In this document: positions 24,185 through 32,557 of the stretch, piece by piece
Numbering within the stretch: position 1 is the stretch's first letter
Layout: each line of letters starts with the position of its first letter
NCBI GenBank assembly: GCA_045633005.1
Contig: JAZQXT010000022.1
Coordinates: forward strand, 1 to 55,737
DNA from: CAG-390 sp045633005
Lineage (GTDB): Bacteria > Bacillota > Clostridia > Oscillospirales > CAG-272
DNA: 55,737 nt
Direction: 5' to 3'
Translations under genes and position numbers: made by a program
Notes under the pieces: generated by a model
What the model was told of the DNA's origin: nothing
Databases searched by the model: none
Seen by the model: only the letters and a program-made list of their open reading frames with translations

Positions 24185-25336
24185 TTATTTTGTCAGGTCC
24201 TGCTGCATTAGGGATTTTATCAATGCAGAGGTGTTTTCTATTGCTTTTTTGATTTCAAATTTTGATTTATCGGTCTGTTGCTTTAACGCTATGAATTGTT
24301 TTTGAAGATCCATAGGGGGGATATAAATAGGTATATTTTGTAACTCTTGAGCGTTAATATTTGCTTGTCCGCATGCAGCTTTACACATGGAGAGTAATAA
24401 CTCCTTGATATACGGCAAATTCATATATTGTACTAAAAACTCAGGAGTTGCTTTATCGTTCATCCTCACACGAATGACGAAGCCTGCTAATACCATGGTT
24501 TCATCTCTGTCATAAAGGCACGTTTTACCAACAAGCTCTTTGCTGTTCGTGCGGTTGAAAAGTACATCACCTCTGCGTACGGTGCATTTAGGTAGTTCAT
24601 TATCGGGGATGTTAATTCTTTTCAAATCAGTCAAATCCAATTCGCCACCATAGGTGATATTGTTCATTCTTATATAAGGATATTTTCCGTCAGGAGATGC
24701 CTGCCTGCTTGATCCGTACCTAACATCACTAACGATATCTCTGATAGTGCCCATAACCCAACCTAAATTATTATCTTCAGGTCTTCCAAACATCTCGATA
24801 AATTGCGATTTCACGAGCTCGTCACTTTGACGAAGCAATTCCTGATAAGATTCTCTTGTATCATTGGCCGCCCATAAAATATCTGCAAATTTTTCAAGCT
24901 CATCTACTTCAGGGAGATCAAACTCGTATGTCATAAGCGTCTTAGGGGACAGGCGTTTGGACATTGTTCCATCCGAATACTGATCCGCAAAATCCCAAAA
25001 GGCGTCCGTGTTTAATACAAAAGGCAGAATGCGTCCGATTGTGGGATCTTTAGCACGAAGAACAATAGAGTCGCCGGAAGTTAACCCATCAAAATCTACG
25101 GTAGAAGCTCTCTTGAGGTATACGTTTCTTCTAGCAACCAAAATGTCACCGCTTCTAAATACCTTCATAGTAGATTCTAGGTTTTCTGTGCTACCATAAT
25201 TTCGGATAATTACTTCTCCAGAAACATAATGTTCAAGGCCGACAAAACGATCGTATTGGCTAGAGGCTGGATTGTTTTCTCTCTCATTAACCTCTATTGC
25301 TACATCAGACATTTTATAATGTGCCACCGTTTTCAC
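24185..25336 (-). CDS. hsdS: type I restriction enzyme S subunit (complete)
   Basis: The 383-residue product has two target-recognition domains: the first up to about residue 150, the second about 190-335. Each is followed by a conserved helix (ELLRQSDELVKSQFIEMFG and FIALKQQTDKSKFEIKKAI). It fixes the bipartite DNA site for HsdM and HsdR. The GTG start is chosen because the family's initial K-x-x-DVA segment (HYKMSDVAIEV) must be preceded by several residues; a later ATG is possible. It overlaps hsdM by 23 bases. The second domain is bracketed by repeats shared with the half hsdS. Confidence 0.85.
   Translation of the reverse strand: MKTVAHYKMSDVAIEVNERENNPASSQYDRFVGLEHYVSGEVIIRNYGSTENLESTMKVFRSGDILVARRNVYLKRASTVDFDGLTSGDSIVLRAKDPTIGRILPFVLNTDAFWDFADQYSDGTMSKRLSPKTLMTYEFDLPEVDELEKFADILWAANDTRESYQELLRQSDELVKSQFIEMFGRPEDNNLGWVMGTIRDIVSDVRYGSSRQASPDGKYPYIRMNNITYGGELDLTDLKRINIPDNELPKCTVRRGDVLFNRTNSKELVGKTCLYDRDETMVLAGFVIRVRMNDKATPEFLVQYMNLPYIKELLLSMCKAACGQANINAQELQNIPIYIPPMDLQKQFIALKQQTDKSKFEIKKAIENTSALIKSLMQQDLTK
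24256..24279. repeat. TRD-exchange repeat A, copy in the full hsdS
   Basis: Identical 24-base partner of 22620-22643, 1636 bp apart, direct orientation. Confidence 0.85.
24786..24811. repeat. TRD-exchange repeat B, copy in the full hsdS
   Basis: Identical 26-base partner of 23138-23163, 1648 bp apart, direct orientation. Recombination here would join the first HsdS domain to the alternative second domain. Confidence 0.85.
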
Positions 25337-26825
25337 CTGCCTTTATGAGTTCGTTCAATTTTTCGTATTCTATACGCACTTTGCTCGCACTATTTTGCCA
25401 AGCATCGATTGCATCATCGATACTAATTACATCTGCCTGACCGGAGTTGCGTACATAAAGAGCAATGCTCAATTTGCTTTCGTTTGCTGCGATTTCATGA
25501 ATATCTGCAACAGCAGAAAAACCATCTATAATAGCAAAATCTGTATAAGCACTCGCAATTTTGGTAATATGTTCTTCTTCGAGATAACTCTGTGCATTTT
25601 TACGTGTTACTTCATTTTTTGCATTGATAAAGAGAACCTTACCTCTACGCTCCGCGGGTTTGTTTGTATTACAAATAACAATACAAGCCTCCATAGGAGA
25701 GTTGTAGAACAGATTCTTTCCAATTCCTATAACACATTCTACAAGATCGAGTTGTACCAGTTTTTCGCGCATTTCTTTTTCTTCTCCACGGAAAAGAACA
25801 CCGTGTGGGAATAGAATTGCACAACGTCCAGTATCGGGCTTCAAACTTTTAAGTATATGCTGGAAGAAAGCGTAATCAGCTCTGCCTTGGGGAGGTACAC
25901 CGAGGAAATTACGACCGTACTGATCGGTTTCAAAGGCATCTCGGCTCCAGGAGCTAATTGAATATGGAGGGTTAGCCAGGACTATGTCAAACTGCTTAAG
26001 CTTACCGCCTTCAATAAACGCAGGATATTTCAATGTATCTGCATTTACGATTTTGAAGTTCAATACACCATTGAGGAAAAGGTTCATTTTGCCGATAGCG
26101 GCAGAAAGTGGATTGATTTCCTGACCGAAGCACTTCATGCCACGCCACTCGGCACCATTCTCACGAAGATAATGAATACAAGAAATCAGCATTCCCGCGC
26201 TGCCACAGGTAGGATCATATACTGTTTCACCGGGCTGAGGCTTCAAAATTTCCGTCATAAGATGAACAACGGTACGATTCGTATAGAATTCCTGAGAAGT
26301 ATGACCGCTATCGTCACCGAATTTTTTAATCAAATACTCATATGCCTGTCCAAGCTCGTCCTCGGGACAATTTGCAATGGTCAAGGATTTTGTGCTGAAG
26401 TGCTCAATGAGATTTTTCAGCATTTCGTCGGGCAATGCTGCCTTGTTTGTCCAGGAAGCATCTCCGAAAACACCTACGAGTATTTTTTCGTGGGTAATGG
26501 GGTCCTCGTTTGCCTGTTCAATAGCATAAAATGCATTTTTGATAGCAACTCCGACGTTTTCGATAGTGGTACGAACGTCGCGCCAATGGTGCCCCTCGGG
26601 TACAATAAACCTATGGATCGTAGCGCCCATAAATTTTGCGCCGTCCTCACCATACTGGTTTACTGCGTTTTCGGTTTCTTCATCGTAAACGTCGCATACT
26701 CGCTTAAAGAAAAGAAGAGGAAATACATAAGACTTATAATCACTCGCCTCTACATAGCCACGAAGGATATCTGCAGATGCATAGAGAAATGTTTCTAATT
26801 CGCCAAGTTCGATTCTGTTACTCAT
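25314..26825 (-). CDS. hsdM: type I restriction-modification M subunit
   Basis: The 503-residue product has the HsdM N-terminal helical domain and an N6-adenine methyltransferase domain. Motif I is D204-PTCGSAG and motif IV is N285-P-P-Y288. It methylates adenine within the site chosen by HsdS. The start is the ATG overlapping the previous stop as ATGA, with AAGGAGG just upstream. It is clearly paralogous to the methyltransferase half of the upstream fusion gene (shared LLFFKR..DVYDEE and DGAKFMG). Confidence 0.95.
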   Translation of the reverse strand: MSNRIELGELETFLYASADILRGYVEASDYKSYVFPLLFFKRVCDVYDEETENAVNQYGEDGAKFMGATIHRFIVPEGHHWRDVRTTIENVGVAIKNAFYAIEQANEDPITHEKILVGVFGDASWTNKAALPDEMLKNLIEHFSTKSLTIANCPEDELGQAYEYLIKKFGDDSGHTSQEFYTNRTVVHLMTEILKPQPGETVYDPTCGSAGMLISCIHYLRENGAEWRGMKCFGQEINPLSAAIGKMNLFLNGVLNFKIVNADTLKYPAFIEGGKLKQFDIVLANPPYSISSWSRDAFETDQYGRNFLGVPPQGRADYAFFQHILKSLKPDTGRCAILFPHGVLFRGEEKEMREKLVQLDLVECVIGIGKNLFYNSPMEACIVICNTNKPAERRGKVLFINAKNEVTRKNAQSYLEEEHITKIASAYTDFAIIDGFSAVADIHEIAANESKLSIALYVRNSGQADVISIDDAIDAWQNSASKVRIEYEKLNELIKAGENGGTL

Positions 26826-29236
26826 TCCAGATAACCTCCTTCTTTCAAGAGTTGATAAAGTCTTTCCTCACACTCGGCTACGTTGTCAAGTGCTGCAAAA
26901 TATTCCTGTTTTACTTTAACGGGGTCGATGGGCGGCGCCGGAGGCTTTTCAATATAAGCATTGACCGCCAGCGTATAACCGTTTTTCTCGAGGTCCTCAA
27001 GCGTAACAACCTTAGAATATCCGACAACATCAGCGTAATCTGTGTATAGCTTGAAAGCCTGCTCAACGTCTTCATCCGTCATAATGTTTTGTGCACGTTT
27101 TGCGGTATAAATGGTACTTCCGTCAATGAGGAGTACTTTGCCCCTGTGAGCGGCGGGCTTGTCGTTATTCAAGCAAAGCACACAAGCCGAAACACCTGCA
27201 CCGAAGAAGAGGCCTCCTACAAATGTAATAACAGCCTCAACTTTATCAGATTGAATCAATTTTTTACGTATTTCGCCTTCTTTACCACCGTGGAAAAGAA
27301 CGCCTTGAGGCATAATTACAACGCATTTGCCGTGAATAGGGTCCATAGAAGCTACCATATGCTGAATCCAAGCAAAATCAGCATTGGAGTCAGAGGGACA
27401 TCCCCATACGTTACGACCGTACTGGTCACTTTCAAATGCTTCGGCTCCCCAACCGGAAAGACCGAATGGTGGGTTGGCAATAACGTTATCGAATGTTTTA
27501 ATCTGACCGCCCTTAAAGAATTTAGGGGTACGGAGCGTATCACCCTGCTCGATAGTGAAATCGTGGGCACCATGCAGATAAAGGTTCATTCTTGCAATGG
27601 CGGAAGTGGTCATATTGATTTCCTGACCGAAAATCTTACCATACGCCATCTTCTGGTTATCCATATGGCGGATAGACTCAATGAGCATACCACCGGTTCC
27701 GCAGGTGGGGTCGTATACTGTTTCACCCGACTTGGGATCGAGAATTTTAACAAGAAGCTTAACAACCGAACGGGGAGTGTAGAACTGACCTCCGTTCTTT
27801 TTTGCGTCCTCTGCAAACTGCTTCAAGAGATATTCGTATGCATCTCCCATAACGTCAGCAGAATAAGCCTTGTTGCCAACGTTGATTTCAGACATTTTCT
27901 CTATAAGGTTTTTGAGCGTTTCATCTGAAAGCACTACCTTGTTAGCCCAAGCGGCTCCATCAAAGCTTGAGAATACACCGCCAAGAGTCTTGGGGTTGTC
28001 CTGTTCGATTTTAGCAAGGGTATCTGCTATGACTTTACCGACATTTTCGGTAGCTTTGCGGATATCGCTCCAATGGTAGCCATCGGGAATGGTGAAAGAA
28101 TGTATGGAGTCACCCATGAACTTTGCGCCATCAACACCATACTGCTCAATAGTATCCGCACTTTCCTCATCATAAACATCAGAAATACGCTTGAAGAAGA
28201 GGAGCGGTATCAAATATGTACGATATGCCGCTTTTTCTACGTGACCATAGAGAACAGTAGCCGCCGCATAAAGCTTTTGGAATAGGTATTGAGGTGTTGT
28301 TTCCTCGGTGGTTGCCTCAATAGACTTTTCTACCTGTCTGCCTTGGGTGTGAGATGCGGTGAGAATTTCACCACGGTCAGCACCTATAACTTTTGCGCCT
28401 TTTGGGGTTTCAACCGCATACGATGATTTGTTCGTGTTAATTTCTACTCTAGAAGGATACGCATTTTCAAAATCGGTCAAAATTTCCAAAAGTGTATCAT
28501 CAAGGAAAGTTAAAGCGTGAGAACGGATATCCGTGGGGATTCCATAGTATGCTTCTGCAATACCGCCGACAATAGCGCCAAGAGTATCACTATCTCCGCC
28601 GATAGATATAGCGTTTCGGATGGCATCTTCAAAACTCGTCGATTCAAAGAATGCCTCGAGTGCCTGAGGAACTGTATCCTGACAAGTTTCATTAAACTCG
28701 TATGTATCGCGGATATCGTCAAGTTTGAAGTTTATTTTGTAGTAGTGCTTATTTATGTAGTCTTGGATATCAAGAAGGCTACTACCGGTACGAGCCATAT
28801 AGATTGCGACCGCGGTAGCTTCGGCACCCTTGATGCCTTCGGGATGGTTATGGGTAATTTCGGTAACCTTGCGAGAGAGTTCAATAGCCTCCTCCAAGGA
28901 GCGAGCAACAAAACCACAAGCGCTAACACGCATAGCGGCGCCATTACCATAACTGCCATAAGGCTTTGGGCTGTCGGAATACATCCAATTATAGAACGAG
29001 CCACCGTATCCGCAACTAGGGTAAGGTCTGCCTACACTCTGCATTGCAGCAACAGCTTCAGCAGACAAATTGGTGTAATTGCCATTGCAATTCAAAATAG
29101 CTTTTGCTACAGCCAATGACATAACGGAGTCATCGGTAAAAAAGCATTTATGTGTTAAAAAGTCAAAATTTTTATTTCTGTTGTTATGCCACTCAAAACG
29201 AGAGCCAACAACATCTCCAATAATTGCTCCGAGCAT
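26822..29236 (-). CDS. ADP-ribosylglycohydrolase-HsdM fusion protein
   Basis: The 804-residue product joins two enzymes. Residues 1-260 match the ADP-ribosylglycohydrolase (DraG/ARH) family: GDVVG at 7-11, FTDDS at 33-37, HPEG at 131-134 and GGDSDT at 213-218, the metal-binding residues that remove ADP-ribose. A linker of about 50 residues follows. Residues 315-804 are a full HsdM with motif I D509-PTCGTGG and motif IV N588-P-P-F591. No stop or frameshift lies between the parts, and GGAGG precedes the ATG. It overlaps the next hsdM by four bases. The fusion is unusual; linking ADP-ribose removal to DNA methylation is inference. Confidence 0.85.
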   Translation of the reverse strand: MLGAIIGDVVGSRFEWHNNRNKNFDFLTHKCFFTDDSVMSLAVAKAILNCNGNYTNLSAEAVAAMQSVGRPYPSCGYGGSFYNWMYSDSPKPYGSYGNGAAMRVSACGFVARSLEEAIELSRKVTEITHNHPEGIKGAEATAVAIYMARTGSSLLDIQDYINKHYYKINFKLDDIRDTYEFNETCQDTVPQALEAFFESTSFEDAIRNAISIGGDSDTLGAIVGGIAEAYYGIPTDIRSHALTFLDDTLLEILTDFENAYPSRVEINTNKSSYAVETPKGAKVIGADRGEILTASHTQGRQVEKSIEATTEETTPQYLFQKLYAAATVLYGHVEKAAYRTYLIPLLFFKRISDVYDEESADTIEQYGVDGAKFMGDSIHSFTIPDGYHWSDIRKATENVGKVIADTLAKIEQDNPKTLGGVFSSFDGAAWANKVVLSDETLKNLIEKMSEINVGNKAYSADVMGDAYEYLLKQFAEDAKKNGGQFYTPRSVVKLLVKILDPKSGETVYDPTCGTGGMLIESIRHMDNQKMAYGKIFGQEINMTTSAIARMNLYLHGAHDFTIEQGDTLRTPKFFKGGQIKTFDNVIANPPFGLSGWGAEAFESDQYGRNVWGCPSDSNADFAWIQHMVASMDPIHGKCVVIMPQGVLFHGGKEGEIRKKLIQSDKVEAVITFVGGLFFGAGVSACVLCLNNDKPAAHRGKVLLIDGSTIYTAKRAQNIMTDEDVEQAFKLYTDYADVVGYSKVVTLEDLEKNGYTLAVNAYIEKPPAPPIDPVKVKQEYFAALDNVAECEERLYQLLKEGGYLE

Positions 29237-29252
29237 AATTCCTCCATTTCCC

Positions 29253-30650
29253 TTAAACCAAGGGAATCAGCTTCTCGTACAAAGCTTTTAATTCGGCGTC
29301 AATTTCGTCGATTGTGGTATTATCAACTATGATTTTTTCCTGAACGTATCGAGTGGGGATTATATCATATTCATTAGCTACAATTTCCTGGTAATTTACA
29401 GTTCGACAAACGCCCTCTACTGTATCTCTATTTGCAAGAACTCCGCAAATCCATTCTAGGCTTTGCGTACTGATTTGCATTGCAGATCTTGTTTTGTTCG
29501 TTTCTACAAGTCTTTTGCATTCTTCACTTATTCCATTAAAGAAGAATATGTCGTAGGTTGTCTTCTTCGACAGGACAAGAAGGTTTATCGTTACAGTGGT
29601 GCCGGACCATGTCATAGGCAAAGAAATAACGCTTTCAACATATCCGTTACCCAAAATATATTCTTTGAACAGTTTTGCTTTTTTAGAAGCAGTAAACAAT
29701 GCTGACGCGGGAACGGCTACAACGGCCTTGCCGCCCTCTTTCAAAGATGCAAGAGCCTTCTGCACTGCTACGTAATAAGAATCTCTCAACGCATTACCTT
29801 TACACTTCATGCCAAGAGGAGGATCTACAAAAATTTTATCTGCCATTAGGGGAGCGCCGTCATTATCGATAACAGGATTACCAACGACATCCATCTCGTC
29901 GATTGGATAGCCCTCGTAATCAAAGCAATCTTTATTTATAAGTTTGAAATTGTGATGACCACTCATAATAAGAAGCATTGCGGATACAGGCAAAATTTCC
30001 TCGTAAACGTCACAATGCGTGATAGGCGATGTACTGTTGTCCACAATAGAAAGAGTAGATGTTCCAATACCGGAAGCGAAGTCAAGATAACTCTCACCTT
30101 CCTGTACATCAAGCAGTTTGCTTACAATGGTGTTAAGCTCGCGAGAAGAATAGTAAACGGCAGAGGACTTATCGGTTGCACCATGAGTATACAAATTATA
30201 AGTCAACGCGTCAACAATAATTTTACCTTTTTCAAAGGTCGCGGGATCATCAATTAAATCCATCGTGGATAGGATAGACATGATTCTTTCAAAGTTTCTA
30301 TCCGAAGCATTCTTTCTGTTCCAAGAATCGTCAAGCCCAAAAAGCTCACGCGCATAGTCGTTTATGCTCTTATGCATCAAACCATTCATATTGTATTCTC
30401 TGTCTATCATAGACAAGATGGGAACTAAACCGTTCGGGCCGGCGCCAACATCTCTGGCAGCAAAAACTCTCTGCAAACGGCTGTAATCCTGCATTTCTTC
30501 TCTAGTGTAAGCACCCAAGCAATTATCTGTCGCATACTTTATAAAAATGAGACGGATTACACTAAAACCAATATTCTTGTGGAAAAATGCGCCTCTGAGC
30601 TCATTATAAAGGCTCCAAATATCCGATTCTATTTTTTTGATATCCATCAT
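29253..30650 (-). CDS. divergent HsdM-like methyltransferase with DPPL motif
   Basis: The 465-residue product has an HsdM-like layout: a helical N-terminus (about 1-140), a methyltransferase domain with motif I LD190FASGIG, and motif IV D276-P-P-L279-G in place of NPPY/F. The missing aromatic residue normally stacks on the flipped adenine, so catalysis may be weak or absent, though SAM binding could persist. The start overlaps the half-hsdS stop within ATGATG. Its gene partner is that half HsdS, suggesting a separate small M-S unit or a regulatory subunit. Confidence 0.75.
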   Translation of the reverse strand: MMDIKKIESDIWSLYNELRGAFFHKNIGFSVIRLIFIKYATDNCLGAYTREEMQDYSRLQRVFAARDVGAGPNGLVPILSMIDREYNMNGLMHKSINDYARELFGLDDSWNRKNASDRNFERIMSILSTMDLIDDPATFEKGKIIVDALTYNLYTHGATDKSSAVYYSSRELNTIVSKLLDVQEGESYLDFASGIGTSTLSIVDNSTSPITHCDVYEEILPVSAMLLIMSGHHNFKLINKDCFDYEGYPIDEMDVVGNPVIDNDGAPLMADKIFVDPPLGMKCKGNALRDSYYVAVQKALASLKEGGKAVVAVPASALFTASKKAKLFKEYILGNGYVESVISLPMTWSGTTVTINLLVLSKKTTYDIFFFNGISEECKRLVETNKTRSAMQISTQSLEWICGVLANRDTVEGVCRTVNYQEIVANEYDIIPTRYVQEKIIVDNTTIDEIDAELKALYEKLIPLV

Positions 30651-31228
30651 TTTACTAACTCCTGAAATACAACATCGTTTCTTCTGTTTTCAAGGGATAT
30701 GATTTGATTCATAATCAAAATCTTCTCCTGAACATTTTTATATCTCTCGCCAATCTCACGCTGGACTTCTATGCTTGGGACGGGAATATCGATACTTTTG
30801 ATTTTGCCTATAGAAAGGATGGACATCACAGCGCCCGCAACCTTAGCTTTCATTTGGTCCTTACAATATTTGCTTGCAAGGTAAGCTCTCAAATAATCAA
30901 TATTCAGTATTCCGTTACTTCTTATAATAGCGCAGAAGGACGGAACAACACATCCGACAGTTTCTTCTGTAATGATAGCCGAGTCAAACGGGGTTGAAAG
31001 CTTGATAACAATATCTCCAACTCTAGTTATTCTGTCAACAGGAGGCTCAGCTTTGAGGTGTTCCTCGGGCATATCTTCAATTGATATGAATCCATCGGAC
31101 GTGATAGCTTTCGGGATAACGACCTTCCAAGTGCCAACACTACTATCCGTATCGTCCTTTGCGGTCAATCTTGTCATTATTTGACCGCTTGTAATATCTA
31201 CAAAATTTTCTAACTGCGTAATCGTCAT
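30647..31228 (-). CDS. half-size HsdS-like specificity protein
   Basis: The 193-residue product has one target-recognition domain and one conserved helical segment (VQREIGERYKNVQEKILIMN). It would dimerise to recognise a symmetric site or pair with the divergent HsdM encoded next. It starts at an ATG overlapping the previous stop (ATGA) and is overlapped by the next gene. Unlike the half hsdS at 22.5-23.1 kb, it has its own translational start. Confidence 0.8.
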   Translation of the reverse strand: MTITQLENFVDITSGQIMTRLTAKDDTDSSVGTWKVVIPKAITSDGFISIEDMPEEHLKAEPPVDRITRVGDIVIKLSTPFDSAIITEETVGCVVPSFCAIIRSNGILNIDYLRAYLASKYCKDQMKAKVAGAVMSILSIGKIKSIDIPVPSIEVQREIGERYKNVQEKILIMNQIISLENRRNDVVFQELVK

Positions 31229-31626
31229 ATCGCATACCTCTCTGTGTAATAAATGTTTCGCATAAATTTTTTAGGGTTTCTAAGAATTTCTTTTCCGTAA
31301 TACACTGTCTTTCGACTTATCTCGGAAGAGCGTTCTTCTTGATAATATTCCGAATAAACAACTTCGTCATATCTACGCTGGTCCTGAACGTTTTGACAAC
31401 TGAAGTAAGGGTCGCTGTTATTCTGATGTATCAAAGCATAATACTCAGCAAGTGAAATTTCTTCAACGCTGATAATTGCATCTTTATGGTGATGCTTGAC
31501 CCTAGGAATATTTCGAGCAATTCTTGCTGCCTCTTTCCCATCGAAAGCTTGAACAGGAAAACTCTTAATTACATAATATTTTTTTCCTACATGCCCACAT
31601 TTAGCTGTAACTTTGAACACCTTCAT
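31225..31626 (-). CDS. small unknown protein, first gene of the defence operon
   Basis: The 133-residue product is not recognised. Its first half (FKVTAKCGHVGKKYYVIKSF, then GKEAARIARNIPRVKHHHKDAI) is basic and compact, and the second half is rich in Tyr and charged residues. It could be a small nucleic-acid-binding or regulatory protein. The start is the ATG with GGAGGGTG five bases upstream. It follows a consensus promoter with a ~75-base leader and overlaps the half hsdS by four bases. As first gene it may be an operon regulator. Confidence 0.65.
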   Translation of the reverse strand: MKVFKVTAKCGHVGKKYYVIKSFPVQAFDGKEAARIARNIPRVKHHHKDAIISVEEISLAEYYALIHQNNSDPYFSCQNVQDQRRYDEVVYSEYYQEERSSEISRKTVYYGKEILRNPKKFMRNIYYTERYAI

Positions 31627-31656
31627 TATACACCCTCCACGTAATTTTGTCAAGTC

Positions 31657-31684
31657 AAAAGTTCATTTTTGCTTGTGAACTTTT
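31657..31684 (-). promoter_or_regulatory. leader hairpin of the defence operon
   Basis: AAAAGTTCA and TGAACTTTT form a 9-base stem with a 10-base loop within the 5' leader. One arm belongs to the duplicated TGAACTTTTTT box. It could be an operator or an attenuator-like element. Confidence 0.6.
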
Positions 31685-31692
31685 TTGCATGT
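31676..31692. promoter_or_regulatory. duplicated box, copy 1
   Basis: TGAACTTTTTTGCATGT; the second copy at 31758-31774 differs by one base. This copy lies about 10 bases after the predicted transcription start of the defence operon. Confidence 0.65.
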
Positions 31693-31708
31693 ACCTGATC
31701 GTGCTTAC

Positions 31709-31737
31709 ATGATATCACAGAAAAATCAATTTGTCAA
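31709..31737 (-). promoter_or_regulatory. promoter of the defence operon
   Basis: On the minus strand TTGACA, a 17-base spacer and TATCAT. The predicted start is near 31702, giving a leader of about 75 bases. The duplicated TGAACTTTTTT boxes lie on both sides. Confidence 0.75.
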
Positions 31738-31757
31738 CCCCAATTTCAAAAAAAGTT

Positions 31758-31774
31758 TGAACTTTTTTACATGT
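31758..31774. promoter_or_regulatory. duplicated box, copy 2
   Basis: TGAACTTTTTTACATGT, about 20 bases upstream of the -35 element and 82 bases from copy 1. The surrounding bases also form an AAAAAAGTT/AACTTTTTT palindrome. Confidence 0.65.
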
Positions 31775-31860
31775 TCTTTTGCGGGCCTGAATTTTCTTCA
31801 TTAAATCAATATTATGGCGTATGCGAAAAAATATTTTTTGATAAAAACCATTGTTACCCC

Positions 31861-31889
31861 TTGACTTTCCCGCCTTTTAGAGTGATATA
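31861..31889 (+). promoter_or_regulatory. element promoter copy 2 (TTGACT-17-GATATA)
   Basis: TTGACTTTCCCGCC then TTTTAGAGTGATATAT. It lies 31 bases upstream of the DUF4314 start and shares sequence with copies at 9682 and 34976. Confidence 0.75.
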
Positions 31890-31920
31890 TGTAGTACCCA
31901 AAATTAAAGGAGGAAGTTTT

Positions 31921-32151
31921 ATGAATTTCATAAGCAAAGAGGCGTTGCAGCGTATCCGTGAGGAGTATCCCGTCGGGGCAAGGGTGGAGTTGACAAAAAT
32001 GAACGATCCATACCGCACCGACCTTATTCCTGGTTGCAGAGGGACGGTTCAGTTCGTTGACGATATGGGCACCATCCACGTGAGCTGGGATATTGGTTCA
32101 AGCCTGGGCGTTGTATACGGCGAAGACGCTTGTAAGGTTATAAAAGAGTAA
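31921..32151 (+). CDS. DUF4314 domain protein
   Basis: The 76-residue product matches the DUF4314 family (YPVGARVELTKM, GCRGTVQFVDDMGTIHVSWD, GSSLGV). This is a small beta-rich domain common in Clostridia mobile elements, with no known function. The start is the ATG with AAAGGAGG upstream. It stands alone, driven by element promoter copy 2, and faces away from the defence operon. Confidence 0.8.
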   Translation: MNFISKEALQRIREEYPVGARVELTKMNDPYRTDLIPGCRGTVQFVDDMGTIHVSWDIGSSLGVVYGEDACKVIKE

Positions 32152-32163
32152 TTTATGGGGCAA

Positions 32164-32258
32164 GTTGCGGTCTCCTTTAGTCGTATACTAAACTTTTTCT
32201 TATACTGATTTTTTTGCTCTATAGAAAAGTTCTGTAATTGACTATCAACGACCGCAAC
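32164..32258. ncRNA. candidate structured RNA, copy 1
   Basis: The ends GTTGCGGTC and GACCGCAAC pair, and inside TTTTC(T)TATA pairs with TATAGAAAA. The core ACTAAACTTT and TTTTTTTGCTCTATAGA are shared with copy 2. The strand is not known. No open frame fits. Confidence 0.5.
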
Positions 32259-32345
32259 ATGGCTTTGTTTTATTGCCCCAAAATCCAGTTTGGCAGGGAT
32301 TTTGCCTATTCTTGTGATGGAAACCGACCTTGTTCAGTGTCCCAG

Positions 32346-32442
32346 TGGTGCGGTCGACGATGGTCGTTTACTAAACTTTCTCTTATACTAATTTTTTTGC
32401 TCTATAGAGAGTTTTGGTAATTGACTATCGCCGACCGCACCA
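32346..32442. ncRNA. candidate structured RNA, copy 2
   Basis: The ends TGGTGCGGTC and GACCGCACCA pair. Relative to copy 1, a T-A pair has become G-C in the outer helix and a T-A pair has become C-G in the inner helix. Such compensatory changes support a conserved RNA fold. The copies start 182 bases apart. Confidence 0.5.
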
Positions 32443-32557
32443 TCTGATGAAAAAGCAGTATTTGCATTGCGTAATAATACTCCAAAATATAAAAAATTGT
32501 ATTTTATTAAAAAATGCCCCAAATGTCCAGAAATGTCACACTTTGTCACGTTTCAAA

